Shown one piece after another: positions 57,672 to 64,000 of a DNA stretch of 64,000 bases. The first letter of the stretch is position 1; each line of letters starts with the position of its first letter. Below the pieces are notes generated by a model. That model saw nothing but the letters and a program-made list of their open reading frames with translations, ran no database searches and was not told where the DNA came from. This stretch comes from Rariloculus sp963665575 (lineage in GTDB: Bacteria; Pseudomonadota; Gammaproteobacteria; Steroidobacterales; Rariloculaceae), in contig CAXXDW010000009.1 in assembly GCA_963665575.2 (NCBI GenBank), positions 67,278-131,277 of the forward strand. Direction: 5' to 3'. The position numbers and the translations under genes are program-made.

Positions 57672-58799
57672 CTATCCGCTCGACAGCGCGGCCACCAGGG
57701 CATCGCCCCTGATACGCAAGCCCAGTCCGGAGCTTTGCTGTCCGACGGCGTCCTCGGCACGCAGGACGCCGCCCGGACCGAACATCAGGCAGGGTGAGGC
57801 CAGATCCTCCCGCAGCAGCCGCGTACCGAATGCGCCCTCCGCCGCGACGAGGTTTCGCCCTATGCCGCTCATTACCGCGAGCCCTGCCCGTGTCAGGATG
57901 CTCGTCTCGCCGACCTGAGCGCCGACGATGACGCCGATACCGCGTTTCGCGGCGGCGTCGGCGACTACGAGCGAGCGGATGATCCCGCCCATCTTCGATA
58001 CGCGTATGTTGACGATCCATTGGTCGGCGTCGCCAAGCGCATCGAGTTGCTCGGCCCGAAGCAGGCTTTCGTCGAGAATCACGCGGGTACCGCAGTTCCG
58101 GGCAACTGCGCCGAATCCTTCAAGATCGCCGGCATTCAGCGGTTCCTCGATGGCCAGGAAGTCGTGCTCAAGCGCTTCGATGTGAGCGGTACATTCGTCC
58201 GCGGATTCCCACAGATTGTTGGCGTCGAGCCTGACGCGCGACAGGTCGGGGGCCCTGCGGAACACTCTCATCTTGCCCCGATCCTTTCGCAGGTCGCCCG
58301 AGAGCTTGATCTTGAAGTCGTGAAGTCCAAATCTGCGATAGCGGTGAAGTTGCCAACGGTAGACGGGATACGGCGAATCGCCGAGCACCGCGGAGTAGCG
58401 GAAATTCCCGGCGAGTTCGGGAACTCCGAGCAATTTCTCGACAGGGGAAGCGGAGACCCGTCCAAGCAGATCCAGGATTGCGAGTTCGACGGCGCAGAAT
58501 GCGGCGGGATTGCCGTTGATCTCCACACGGTGCCGAACCATCCATCGCTTGAGACTCGGCACATCTTGGACATCGCCGAACAGCGAGTCGCGGTGCTGCT
58601 CAATGAATGCGAGCCCGCTCGCGACCGACTCGCCGGATACGTACGAACGTGGACAACCCTCTCCGTAGCCCGTCCGGCCACAACTCGAGTGTGCCGCGAC
58701 GATAAGGTTTTGGGTTCGGTCGCGCCTGGCAGAGGCATGCCGAAAGACCGCCCGGAACGGCATGGGAAAAGTAAAGACTTCAAGTTCAACGAGACGCAT
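57672..58799 (-). CDS. Enolase-superfamily epimerase/racemase (MLE subgroup)
   Basis: 375 residues from ATG 58799. Catalytic features of the muconate-lactonising/dipeptide-epimerase/N-acylamino-acid-racemase group are present: KxK in HDFKIKLSG (K163, K165), metal ligands in RLDANN (D192), IEEPL (E218/E219) and ILDES (D243), and the second lysine in VNIRVSKMGG (K269). Substrate cannot be read from the sequence. It is 11 nt downstream of the GH3 gene, so a role on an acyl-amino acid is plausible. A single TTG upstream is an alternative start. Confidence 0.9.
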   Translation of the reverse strand: MRLVELEVFTFPMPFRAVFRHASARRDRTQNLIVAAHSSCGRTGYGEGCPRSYVSGESVASGLAFIEQHRDSLFGDVQDVPSLKRWMVRHRVEINGNPAAFCAVELAILDLLGRVSASPVEKLLGVPELAGNFRYSAVLGDSPYPVYRWQLHRYRRFGLHDFKIKLSGDLRKDRGKMRVFRRAPDLSRVRLDANNLWESADECTAHIEALEHDFLAIEEPLNAGDLEGFGAVARNCGTRVILDESLLRAEQLDALGDADQWIVNIRVSKMGGIIRSLVVADAAAKRGIGVIVGAQVGETSILTRAGLAVMSGIGRNLVAAEGAFGTRLLREDLASPCLMFGPGGVLRAEDAVGQQSSGLGLRIRGDALVAALSSG

Positions 58800-58810
58800 C
58801 AAACCTGTAG

Positions 58811-60496
58811 CTACAGTGCTTGCGGCAGTTCCTGCGAAACAGCGTCAAAATCGAACCCGCACTCGTCGGCATACTGCAGGTAGAGGTGCTTGAACTGGGC
58901 GTCCCGCTGCCCGGCTGCCACGCAGTTCATACGGTAGGCGTCGCCGGCACCCTCGCGCAACCAGCGCACGTTCAGCGGCACGAGCCGGCCGCTCTTGCGC
59001 TTGCCGTCGTATTCGATGTTCAAGGTACACAGGCGGCGGTCCACTTCGGTGCCGATACTCGTGAGATCTTCGGGCGAATCCGCTTCGACAAACAACGTGT
59101 ATCCCGATGCCTCGGGATCCGCGAGCGCGACGAAGAAGCGTGGCCGGACTGCGCGTTCCCTGAGCGCGTCGGTCACCGCCGTCAGTACCTGCGCTTCAGT
59201 GAGCTTTTCGCCCGTGATGTTCGTCACGCCCTTCCCTTTCTGCACGAACTCAAGCGTCGGCGTGGCGTGCACGCTGCCGTTCACGCGTACGATGTCATTC
59301 ATGTCGTAGCGGTACAGGCCATCCGACGTCGTTACGAACACGTAGTACTCGCGCCCCGGCTCCAGTTCGTGCAGGCAACAGAAGTCCTCGGATCCCGCTT
59401 CCCGGTCGTCCCGGTCGGCAAATTCGAAATACGTATCGAGTAATGCCGGCAGGCAGATGTTTCGGGCCGCATCGATATTGACCGTGCCGCGAGCCTCGCT
59501 TGCGAGGTAGCCGAATTCGACGACGTTCGCGCCCGGCGGCAACCGTTCCCGCAATGCTTCAAGCGGCACCGCACAGCTTCCTCCGGTCCAGCAAACGACA
59601 CCGCGAAGGCTCGGCCACAGGTCGGCGAAGCTCAGACGTGTCGAGCGGTCGAACCGGAGCGCAAGCGCTGCGGCGCGCCTCGGCCGCGCCTTGATCCGGA
59701 ACTTCCCAAGCGCTCCCGGCAAGCGTCCCGAAGCAATCGCATCGACGATCGTCCCCGCGTGGTTTTCGATCGTCGACAGGAGCCGCAGAAAGGTCGACGG
59801 ATTGGCGGAAACCATGCAGGAGACCGATTCCTCCGCCAGTCCGTGCACCGCCATCGCAAGATAGCGGGCATCGTAGTCGTCGATGTCGGACAGTGTCGGC
59901 GGCAATGCGAACTTTCGCCGGAGGAATACGGGCTGATTTCGATACAGCAGGCCTGAAGCCGACCCGAAGGGCGTGCCACCGGCCATTCGGCCTTCAATCG
60001 CCTGACCGCCGATCGCAAGTATCTTGCCTTCGAAGTTTGCGGTCCCGGCCGACTGGCTATAGGCGGAGGTACCCTGATGCCGGCGCATGCGCTTAAGCCC
60101 ATTTTCTGTGACCGGTATGTTCTTCGGGGCCCCCAGCGTGCCGCTGGTCCGGTTGTAGTAGACCGGGCGCTCGGCGGTCAGACACGTCTCGCCAGTCTGT
60201 TCCTGGCGCTCGATGAGTTCGCGTATGCCTTCATAGGATTGGGTCGGCACGTTCGTGCGGTAGGCGTGCACGTCCTTCAGCCGCGAAAATCCGTAGCGTT
60301 CGCCGTATCCGGTCGCCGCGTTGCGTGCGAGGATCGTTTGCAACAAGGCCGCTTGCGCATCCTTTGGGTGCTTCGCAGCTTCGAGCAGCCTGCGCAGGTT
60401 CCCGCCGTGCTTGATCCCAAGCGCCGCCTTCGTCAGGGTCCGGTCCGCAGCCCGCGCGAGCCGCGAGGACCCGCCGTCAGCCACCTTCCAGACCAC
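58811..60496 (-). CDS. GH3-family acyl-amido synthetase
   Basis: 561 residues from GTG 60496. GH3 proteins adenylate a carboxylic acid and join it to an amino acid. Visible: ATP loop YYNRTSGTLGAPKNIPVTEN (TSGT at 117-120), FGYLASEARGTVNID (the YxASE-like motif), YRYDMNDIVRVNG and GEKLTEAQV. All three ATP-site motifs are recognisable, so it is probably active. Plant members make jasmonate- and auxin-amino acid conjugates; bacterial substrates are mostly unknown. Overlaps the hydroxylase gene by 20 nt. Confidence 0.92.
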   Translation of the reverse strand: MVWKVADGGSSRLARAADRTLTKAALGIKHGGNLRRLLEAAKHPKDAQAALLQTILARNAATGYGERYGFSRLKDVHAYRTNVPTQSYEGIRELIERQEQTGETCLTAERPVYYNRTSGTLGAPKNIPVTENGLKRMRRHQGTSAYSQSAGTANFEGKILAIGGQAIEGRMAGGTPFGSASGLLYRNQPVFLRRKFALPPTLSDIDDYDARYLAMAVHGLAEESVSCMVSANPSTFLRLLSTIENHAGTIVDAIASGRLPGALGKFRIKARPRRAAALALRFDRSTRLSFADLWPSLRGVVCWTGGSCAVPLEALRERLPPGANVVEFGYLASEARGTVNIDAARNICLPALLDTYFEFADRDDREAGSEDFCCLHELEPGREYYVFVTTSDGLYRYDMNDIVRVNGSVHATPTLEFVQKGKGVTNITGEKLTEAQVLTAVTDALRERAVRPRFFVALADPEASGYTLFVEADSPEDLTSIGTEVDRRLCTLNIEYDGKRKSGRLVPLNVRWLREGAGDAYRMNCVAAGQRDAQFKHLYLQYADECGFDFDAVSQELPQAL

Positions 60497-61355
60497 GGAT
60501 GAACGGAGTCTTCATCTGGGCGAGAAATCCTGTCGGATACTTGCGGTTCTTGAGTCCAAGTGGTCCCACGCCCCTGTCCGGAAGAAAGCGCGTTCCAAAC
60601 AGCACATCCCAGATGATGAGGTTATTGCCAAAATTGTGGTCCGACTCTGCAGGCAGTTCGGAGTGATGCCAGCGGTGCAATTCGGGGCCGGCGACGAGCC
60701 AGTTCAACGGACCCAGTCGAACGCTGCAATTGGAGTGCTGGAAGAAACCGTTCAAGGCGTAGAAGACGTAGTAGGCGGCGAGCACCTCCGGAACGACACC
60801 GAGCAAGGCAAACGGCAGGGTGTCGAACGCGTACTGGATCGCCTTCTCGATCGGATGAAACCGACCCACGTTCAGCCAGTAGAGCTTGTGCGGCGAGTGA
60901 TGTACGGCGTGAAGCCGCCACATGGGCTTGAACTTGTGGAAAGCGCGGTGCAGCCAGTAACGCGGAAAGTCCGCCGCGGCGAGCATCAGCGCCGCCTGCA
61001 CCGCTATCGGCCAGTCGTGGGGCCACAAGCCCGTAACCGCAATGCCGCGCCCCTGCAGGAGTTCGGCGAGTTCGATGACCAGCGTGATTGCCAGCAACTG
61101 CGGCAAGGCACCCTGTACGGCGAGCATGAACATGGCGTCGGAGCCGACATCGGACCGCGACGGTTTCCACTGCGGGCGATACGGCAGCCAGATTTCATGG
61201 CAGGTGATAAGGACAGCACCCACTACCACCGAGATATAGGCCGCGAGCGATACTCCCATACCGGCATCGGCCAACGCATCGAACAACAGGAATCCCGTCA
61301 CGATCACCGCCGGGTAGGCGCCAATCATTGCAAGCCGCCTGGCATGGTCAACCAT
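60477..61355 (-). CDS. Sterol desaturase/fatty-acid hydroxylase family protein
   Basis: 292 residues, integral membrane di-iron enzyme. The histidine boxes are HRAFHK, WRLHAVHHS and ELHRWHHS, with an additional HEIW near residue 53. Four or more membrane segments. Expected to hydroxylate or desaturate a lipid chain. Its ends overlap both neighbours (8 nt with the upstream membrane gene, 20 nt with GH3), indicating tight co-translation. Confidence 0.92.
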   Translation of the reverse strand: MVDHARRLAMIGAYPAVIVTGFLLFDALADAGMGVSLAAYISVVVGAVLITCHEIWLPYRPQWKPSRSDVGSDAMFMLAVQGALPQLLAITLVIELAELLQGRGIAVTGLWPHDWPIAVQAALMLAAADFPRYWLHRAFHKFKPMWRLHAVHHSPHKLYWLNVGRFHPIEKAIQYAFDTLPFALLGVVPEVLAAYYVFYALNGFFQHSNCSVRLGPLNWLVAGPELHRWHHSELPAESDHNFGNNLIIWDVLFGTRFLPDRGVGPLGLKNRKYPTGFLAQMKTPFIRGLEGG

Positions 61356-61788
61356 GGCTCTCCGTCTCCATGTGCCGGTAAATGTATAGACCGAGCGTCA
61401 ACAAGAAAGTGGCAAGCACCATGTGAAAAAACGCCGGGATGCTGCTGGAGAACCACGCAACATCAGACAAGACCGTCATACCCGCAACGAAGCGAAACGC
61501 CATGGTAGCGAAATAGACACCGCCGACCACGAAACAAATGCGGTATTTCCACCGTCGCGGCGACATCGATCGCATCCTGACGCGCCATAGTACAGCCGCA
61601 ACGAATACAACGATAAGCAATTGCACCGAGAGCAGGACGGGATAGGACATCACACCGCTATGCCACTCTTCGAAGGGCGGCAGCGCACTCACCGGGCGGA
61701 TCGCCTGAAGCAGCTGTGCAAGTACGCGCAGCACGAACAGTCCGCCAAGTAGCAGCAAGACCCGGAAGAAGTGTTGTCCCTGCTTCAT
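61348..61788 (-). CDS. Small four-helix membrane protein, unknown function
   Basis: 146 residues with four predicted membrane segments (about 9-28, 49-68, 84-104, 114-136) and a basic cytoplasmic loop RVRMRSMSPRRWKYR between the second and third. I do not recognise a family. First gene of the hydroxylase-GH3-epimerase operon, overlapping the hydroxylase by 8 nt. Confidence 0.8.
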   Translation of the reverse strand: MKQGQHFFRVLLLLGGLFVLRVLAQLLQAIRPVSALPPFEEWHSGVMSYPVLLSVQLLIVVFVAAVLWRVRMRSMSPRRWKYRICFVVGGVYFATMAFRFVAGMTVLSDVAWFSSSIPAFFHMVLATFLLTLGLYIYRHMETESHG

Positions 61789-61916
61789 GGCGGCAATCCG
61801 TACCCTACCCTAGCAAAGCAGTTCCGGGATACCGGGCGTCATTCGCGGGCAGCGGCCTTACCCCTGTCCTGCCGATCGTGACAGTTTGCAAGGCCACCAG
61901 GAGTCAGCCATTCGGG

Positions 61917-62300
61917 TCAGAGAACGGCGACGAACTCAAGCTGAATGTGCCGTCCCGGAGGCATGTCCGACGGCACCATGTGCCTGACCGGGCAGTCGTC
62001 TTCGTCCGGAAACATCTCGGTCCAGTACGGATTCACCTTCGGCCGGATGGAGCGATCGTTGACGTAGACGGACACCTTGGCGACGTTTGCAGGCGTGGCA
62101 CCGGCCTTGCTCAGCATGTTGCGCATTGTGGCGAAGGCGTTCGCGACCTGTGCTTCCTCACCCGCCGGGAGGTCGTGGGTCTTCGGATCGTCCCCGCCGA
62201 TTGCCGCCGAGAAGATCATGTTGTCGATCTTCACACACGCGGGAAACGGGTTCGTGTGTTCCGGAATGCCAGGTCCCGAGATGCGTTGTCTCTTCGTCAT
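61917..62300 (-). CDS. RidA family protein
   Basis: 127-residue Rid/YjgF protein. Features: FSAAIGGDDPKTHDLPAGEE, ANVAKVSVYVNDRSIRPKVN, and VRHMVPSDMPPGRHIQLEFV with the substrate-binding Arg and the C-terminal Glu. Deaminates reactive enamine/imine intermediates in characterised members. Lies 128 nt upstream of the membrane gene of the GH3 operon on the same strand; co-transcription is possible. Confidence 0.92.
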   Translation of the reverse strand: MTKRQRISGPGIPEHTNPFPACVKIDNMIFSAAIGGDDPKTHDLPAGEEAQVANAFATMRNMLSKAGATPANVAKVSVYVNDRSIRPKVNPYWTEMFPDEDDCPVRHMVPSDMPPGRHIQLEFVAVL

Positions 62301-62497
62301 CGTGTCAATCCCTTCAGCCCAATGGGAAGCCCGCGCAGCGGATTATGTCAGCCACGGCGCGGGGTCAGTCAATGACGAGCCAACCTTGGTGCAGGCGACC
62401 ACGAACTCGGCCGATTCATTGCGAACGCAGGCTGTTCCTGCTTCAATCCATCGCACTGTGGCCCAGGTGAGCCGTCGTACGCGCTGTCGCTTTGTTG

Positions 62498-62548
62498 TAT
62501 AAATAACATTAATAAACAAGGATAACTAAATGTTAATTAACATTAATA
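62498..62548 (+). promoter_or_regulatory. AT-rich palindromic leader of the MBL gene
   Basis: A TATAAA box (62498-62503) precedes the AT-rich leader. A 10-bp direct repeat AACATTAATA occurs at 62505-62514 and 62539-62548, and the perfect 14-bp palindrome ATGTTAATTAACAT (62530-62543) includes the start codon. AAGGA lies 7 nt before the ATG. This looks like a repressor site overlapping the translation start; the regulator is unknown. Confidence 0.5.
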
Positions 62549-63480
62549 TACTTAAGGTTCTGCGCATCTCTCAGGTTTGCGCCGTCGCAATGTCCGGTGG
62601 GCTGTCGTTCGGTACCGCTGCTGCACAGGAGCTGAACGCCGACGCAATCCGGGATGCCCAGTACGCATCGCTTCGCAATATGCTGTGCCCCGGACCGGAC
62701 AGCGCACCGCCCGCGATCACCCCGACGCTCGCACCTCCCGCTCAGGTCTTCGACAACTTCTATATGCTCGGCGAGTCGGGCACGACCGCATGGGCGTTGA
62801 CGACGTCGGAGGGAATCATCCTCTTCGATGCGATGTTCCATCACAACGTTGAGGAGACTGTCGCCGACGCACTCAGCGAAGTCGGGCTCGATCCGCAGGA
62901 CATCAGGTACGTGGTCATCAGCCACGCTCACAACGACCACTTCGGCGGCGCGTACTACCTTCAGCAGGCCTTCGGCGCGCGAATCATCATGTCCGTCGAG
63001 GACTGGGAACACATGCATACCTGGCCGCAGCTTGGCTCACTTGCACCGTTTCCACACTACGACACGGCCGTTAGCGACGGCTATACGATCACACTCGGCG
63101 ATACCGCGGTCGAATTCGTGCTGACCAGCGGCCATACGCCGGGCACGCTGTCGTCGATCTTCCCGGTACGAGACGGCGACAACACGCACTACGTCGGGTA
63201 TTGGGGAGCGTCGTCGGTGAGCTTTCTGCCGCCGGAGGGTCTTGTCGAATACATGGGCTCCGCCGACCGCTTCGGGCGACTCGACGGCCGAGTCGACGTC
63301 CCGCTGGCCAATCACCCGCCGGTCGACGGCTCGCTGTTCAAGCTCGAGGCTTTGCAATCGCGAAGCGCTGGCGAACCGCACCCGTTCGTCGAAGGCAATG
63401 ACGGGTTCAAGCAGTGGATGGACGCGATCCACGATTGTGCTGGCGACGTGCTCGAACGGAAACTGCGCGAAGCCCGGTAG
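62530..63480 (+). CDS. Exported metallo-beta-lactamase-fold hydrolase
   Basis: 316 residues; signal peptide with cleavage near AAAQ (about residue 33). Metal site HAHNDH (H132, H134, D136, H137), H202 in SGHTPG and H262 in LANHPP, the ligand set of subclass B3-like and related MBL enzymes. It may be a lactamase, a lactonase or another hydrolase; the sequence does not decide. The AT-rich leader differs sharply from the surrounding GC-rich DNA. Confidence 0.9.
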   Translation: MLININILKVLRISQVCAVAMSGGLSFGTAAAQELNADAIRDAQYASLRNMLCPGPDSAPPAITPTLAPPAQVFDNFYMLGESGTTAWALTTSEGIILFDAMFHHNVEETVADALSEVGLDPQDIRYVVISHAHNDHFGGAYYLQQAFGARIIMSVEDWEHMHTWPQLGSLAPFPHYDTAVSDGYTITLGDTAVEFVLTSGHTPGTLSSIFPVRDGDNTHYVGYWGASSVSFLPPEGLVEYMGSADRFGRLDGRVDVPLANHPPVDGSLFKLEALQSRSAGEPHPFVEGNDGFKQWMDAIHDCAGDVLERKLREAR

Positions 63481-63546
63481 ACAGGCGGTTTTCCGATATC
63501 CGGACGGCGGCGCGGCCGGGTCGCCGCGCGCCGACGCGGAACTGGC

Positions 63547-64000
63547 TCAGCGCATCTCCGCGATCAGCCCGTCGAGGCCAAGCTGCACATGCAGATCCGC
63601 CCAGTTGAATTCTGACCTGAGCATCGCTTCGATTTCGTCCCGGCTGCGGCCCTGCCCGTTCATTTCCCGCACGAGCGCCGCCAACCGCGCAGTTTCGCCG
63701 CGGTAGTTGCTCATCTCCTCCTTCGTGGTCACATCGCCGTGACCGGGGACGACCGTGTCGAAATCGAGCTGCAGGACAGCGTCAAGCGTTCCCGGCCAGG
63801 CCCTTGCGCTGCCGCCGCCGGAGTAGTCGATGAGCTGCGGCACGTTCTCGCCGTACGTGAACATGTCGCCAGCCGAAAGTACGCCGTGATCGGGAAAGTG
63901 CACGACGACATCGCCGTCCGTGTGGGCGCGGCCGAATTGATACAGATCGACGGCCTTGCCACCGAGATAGATACGCAAGTGGTCGTTTATGGTGACGTTC
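63547..64000 (-). CDS. Metallo-beta-lactamase-fold protein (partial)
   Basis: C-terminal 150 residues of a second MBL-fold protein; the frame continues upstream past the right edge (NVTINDHLRIYLGGKAVDLY), so the N-terminus with the HxHxDH motif is missing. Visible are GRAHTDGDVVVHFPDHGVLS with a metal-binding His/Asp and VVPGHGDVTTKEE, typical of the class B/SoxH/RNase-Z-like group. Convergent with the preceding MBL gene (66 nt apart); the two are not close copies. Confidence 0.9.
   Translation of the reverse strand, partial: NVTINDHLRIYLGGKAVDLYQFGRAHTDGDVVVHFPDHGVLSAGDMFTYGENVPQLIDYSGGGSARAWPGTLDAVLQLDFDTVVPGHGDVTTKEEMSNYRGETARLAALVREMNGQGRSRDEIEAMLRSEFNWADLHVQLGLDGLIAEMR

Overview
The window is high-GC bacterial chromosome from a gammaproteobacterium. 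The core gene order is the classical proteobacterial one: hrcA-grpE-dnaK-dnaJ-dapB-carAB-greA-rlmE-ftsH-glmM-tpiA-secG-tRNA-Leu(GAG)-nuoA..M on the minus strand, with nadK, recN, fur, bamE, rnfH, ratA, smpB and ssrA beyond it. Unfused nuoC and nuoD, an hrcA next to a sigma-32-type dnaK promoter, DUF6152 proteins, a PQQ dehydrogenase and many exported proteins of unknown function suggest an uncultured, probably marine, non-enteric lineage (Woeseiales/Chromatiales-like). That placement is inference from gene content; no marker tree was run.

Layout. 1-12784: NADH:quinone oxidoreductase operon nuoA-nuoM (nuoM runs off the left edge) with its own promoter just after a tRNA-Leu gene. 12861-18325: tRNA, secG, tpiA, glmM, ftsH, rlmE; folP, which normally sits between ftsH and glmM, is missing and a 199-bp inverted-repeat element lies there. 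18437-29719: greA, carB, carA, dapB, dnaJ, dnaK, grpE, hrcA. 29918-34201: nadK, recN, then fur, bamE, rnfH-like and ratA. 34267-40835: accessory genes wedged between ratA and smpB (DUF6152 pair, a very large exported beta-propeller gene with an in-frame TGA, an SNF-family transporter). 40894-41925: smpB and tmRNA (ssrA), a functional pair. 41926-44870: small accessory island with a cyclophilin, two toxin-antitoxin modules (PIN/FitA-like and HigBA) and, at its far side, a decayed second copy of the tmRNA tag region.

44871-49214: ECF sigma factor, putative anti-sigma factor, DUF4097 repeat protein and DUF5916 outer-membrane protein, which read as a cell-envelope response locus. 49322-55103: YdeI-like protein, cytochrome P450, methyltransferase, and a dihaem cytochrome c/PQQ dehydrogenase pair for periplasmic alcohol oxidation. 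55179-57580: DjlA-like co-chaperone, an exported nucleoside deoxyribosyltransferase-like protein, and an exported protein of six exact-length 22-residue repeats. 57672-61788: minus-strand operon of a small membrane protein, a sterol-desaturase-family hydroxylase, a GH3-family acyl-amido synthetase and an enolase-superfamily epimerase/racemase, a plausible undescribed acyl-amino-acid pathway. 61917-64000: RidA, an exported metallo-beta-lactamase-fold protein behind an unusually AT-rich palindromic leader, and a second MBL-fold protein cut by the right edge.

The strongest candidates for something new are the GH3/hydroxylase/racemase operon, the ssrA tag remnant bordering the toxin-antitoxin island, the 22-residue repeat protein and the TGA-interrupted propeller gene.
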